The notes under the pieces: generated by a model
The model's input: only the letters and a program-made list of their open reading frames with translations
Databases searched by the model: none
Told to the model about the DNA's origin: nothing
Shown: piece by piece, positions 4,961 to 5,007 of the stretch
How the letters are laid out: every line of letters begins with the position of its first letter
How positions within the stretch are numbered: the first letter of the stretch is position 1
Program-made: the position numbers and the translations under genes
Assembly: GCA_937967875.1 (NCBI GenBank)
Contig: CALBTQ010000514.1
Coordinates: forward strand, 1 to 5,007
Reading direction: 5' to 3'
Origin: an uncultured Pseudomonadota bacterium
Lineage (GTDB): Bacteria; Lernaellota; Lernaellaia; Lernaellales; Lernaellaceae
DNA length: 5,007 nt

Positions 4961-5007
4961 AGATCGGAAGAGCGTCGTGTAGGGAAAGAGTGTAGATCTC
5001 GGTGGTC
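4961..5007 (+). other. Illumina TruSeq adapter read-through (non-genomic)
   Basis: The final 47 bases begin AGATCGGAAGAGCGTCGTGT and continue through the rest of the reverse complement of the Illumina universal adapter, ending GGTGGTC. Its translations give two familiar contaminant signatures: HSFPTRRSSDL on the minus strand and EIGRASCRERV on the plus strand. This is not part of the organism, and any gene call extending past 4960 is an artefact. Confidence 0.97.

Noticed and set aside
4093..4995. 300-residue Val/Ile-rich plus-strand ORF
   Set aside because: It is antisense to the CBM9-like gene, and its last residues (EIGRASCRERV) are translated adapter.

Overview
The window is a GC-rich bacterial contig end. 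It has high-GC codon usage, SD-led GTG/ATG starts, long antisense shadow ORFs and secreted proteins with extreme Asp-rich tails. The Asp tails ending in Gly-Cys, the beta-propeller fragment and the DGIGCDG-type alpha/beta hydrolase suggest an uncultured deltaproteobacterial-type lineage (Myxococcota, Lernaellota or similar). That placement rests on remembered family resemblance only. The last 47 bases (4961-5007) match Illumina TruSeq adapter, so true genomic sequence ends at about 4960. The contig is probably from a short-read, possibly metagenomic, assembly.

Left part, plus strand. Bases 3-299 are the 3' end of a gene for a secreted-type beta-propeller-like repeat protein. It is in frame 3 and has no start inside the window. 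An 83-base gap follows with a good sigma70-like promoter (320-349). Then comes a two-gene unit: an alpha/beta hydrolase (383-1294) overlapping by one base a 234-residue hypothetical protein with a CxC...CxxC zinc-ribbon-like N-terminus (1294-1998).

Middle, minus strand. A complete PLP-dependent cysteine desulfurase / selenocysteine lyase-like enzyme (1992-3140) starts at GTG behind a strong AAAGGAG site. Its 3' end overlaps the hypothetical gene tail to tail by 7 bases. No other Fe-S assembly gene is visible.

Right part, minus strand. Two exported, extremely acidic proteins lie in tandem. The downstream one (3236-3973) has a signal peptide, two copies of a 60-residue six-cysteine module with identical Cys spacing, and an Asp-rich tail. 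The upstream one (4144 to about 4960, 5' end lost at the contig end) has a CBM9/DOMON-like beta-sandwich domain and a tail of eight DDDxx pentads. Both end in the same kind of C-terminus: Asp run, TPG(S/N), six Asp, Asn, then a terminal Gly-Cys motif. This shared tail, on otherwise unrelated exported domains, is the most interesting biology here and may be a common surface-attachment, sorting or Ca2+-binding device. The 170-base gap between them holds a candidate promoter and a degenerate 7-bp tandem repeat.
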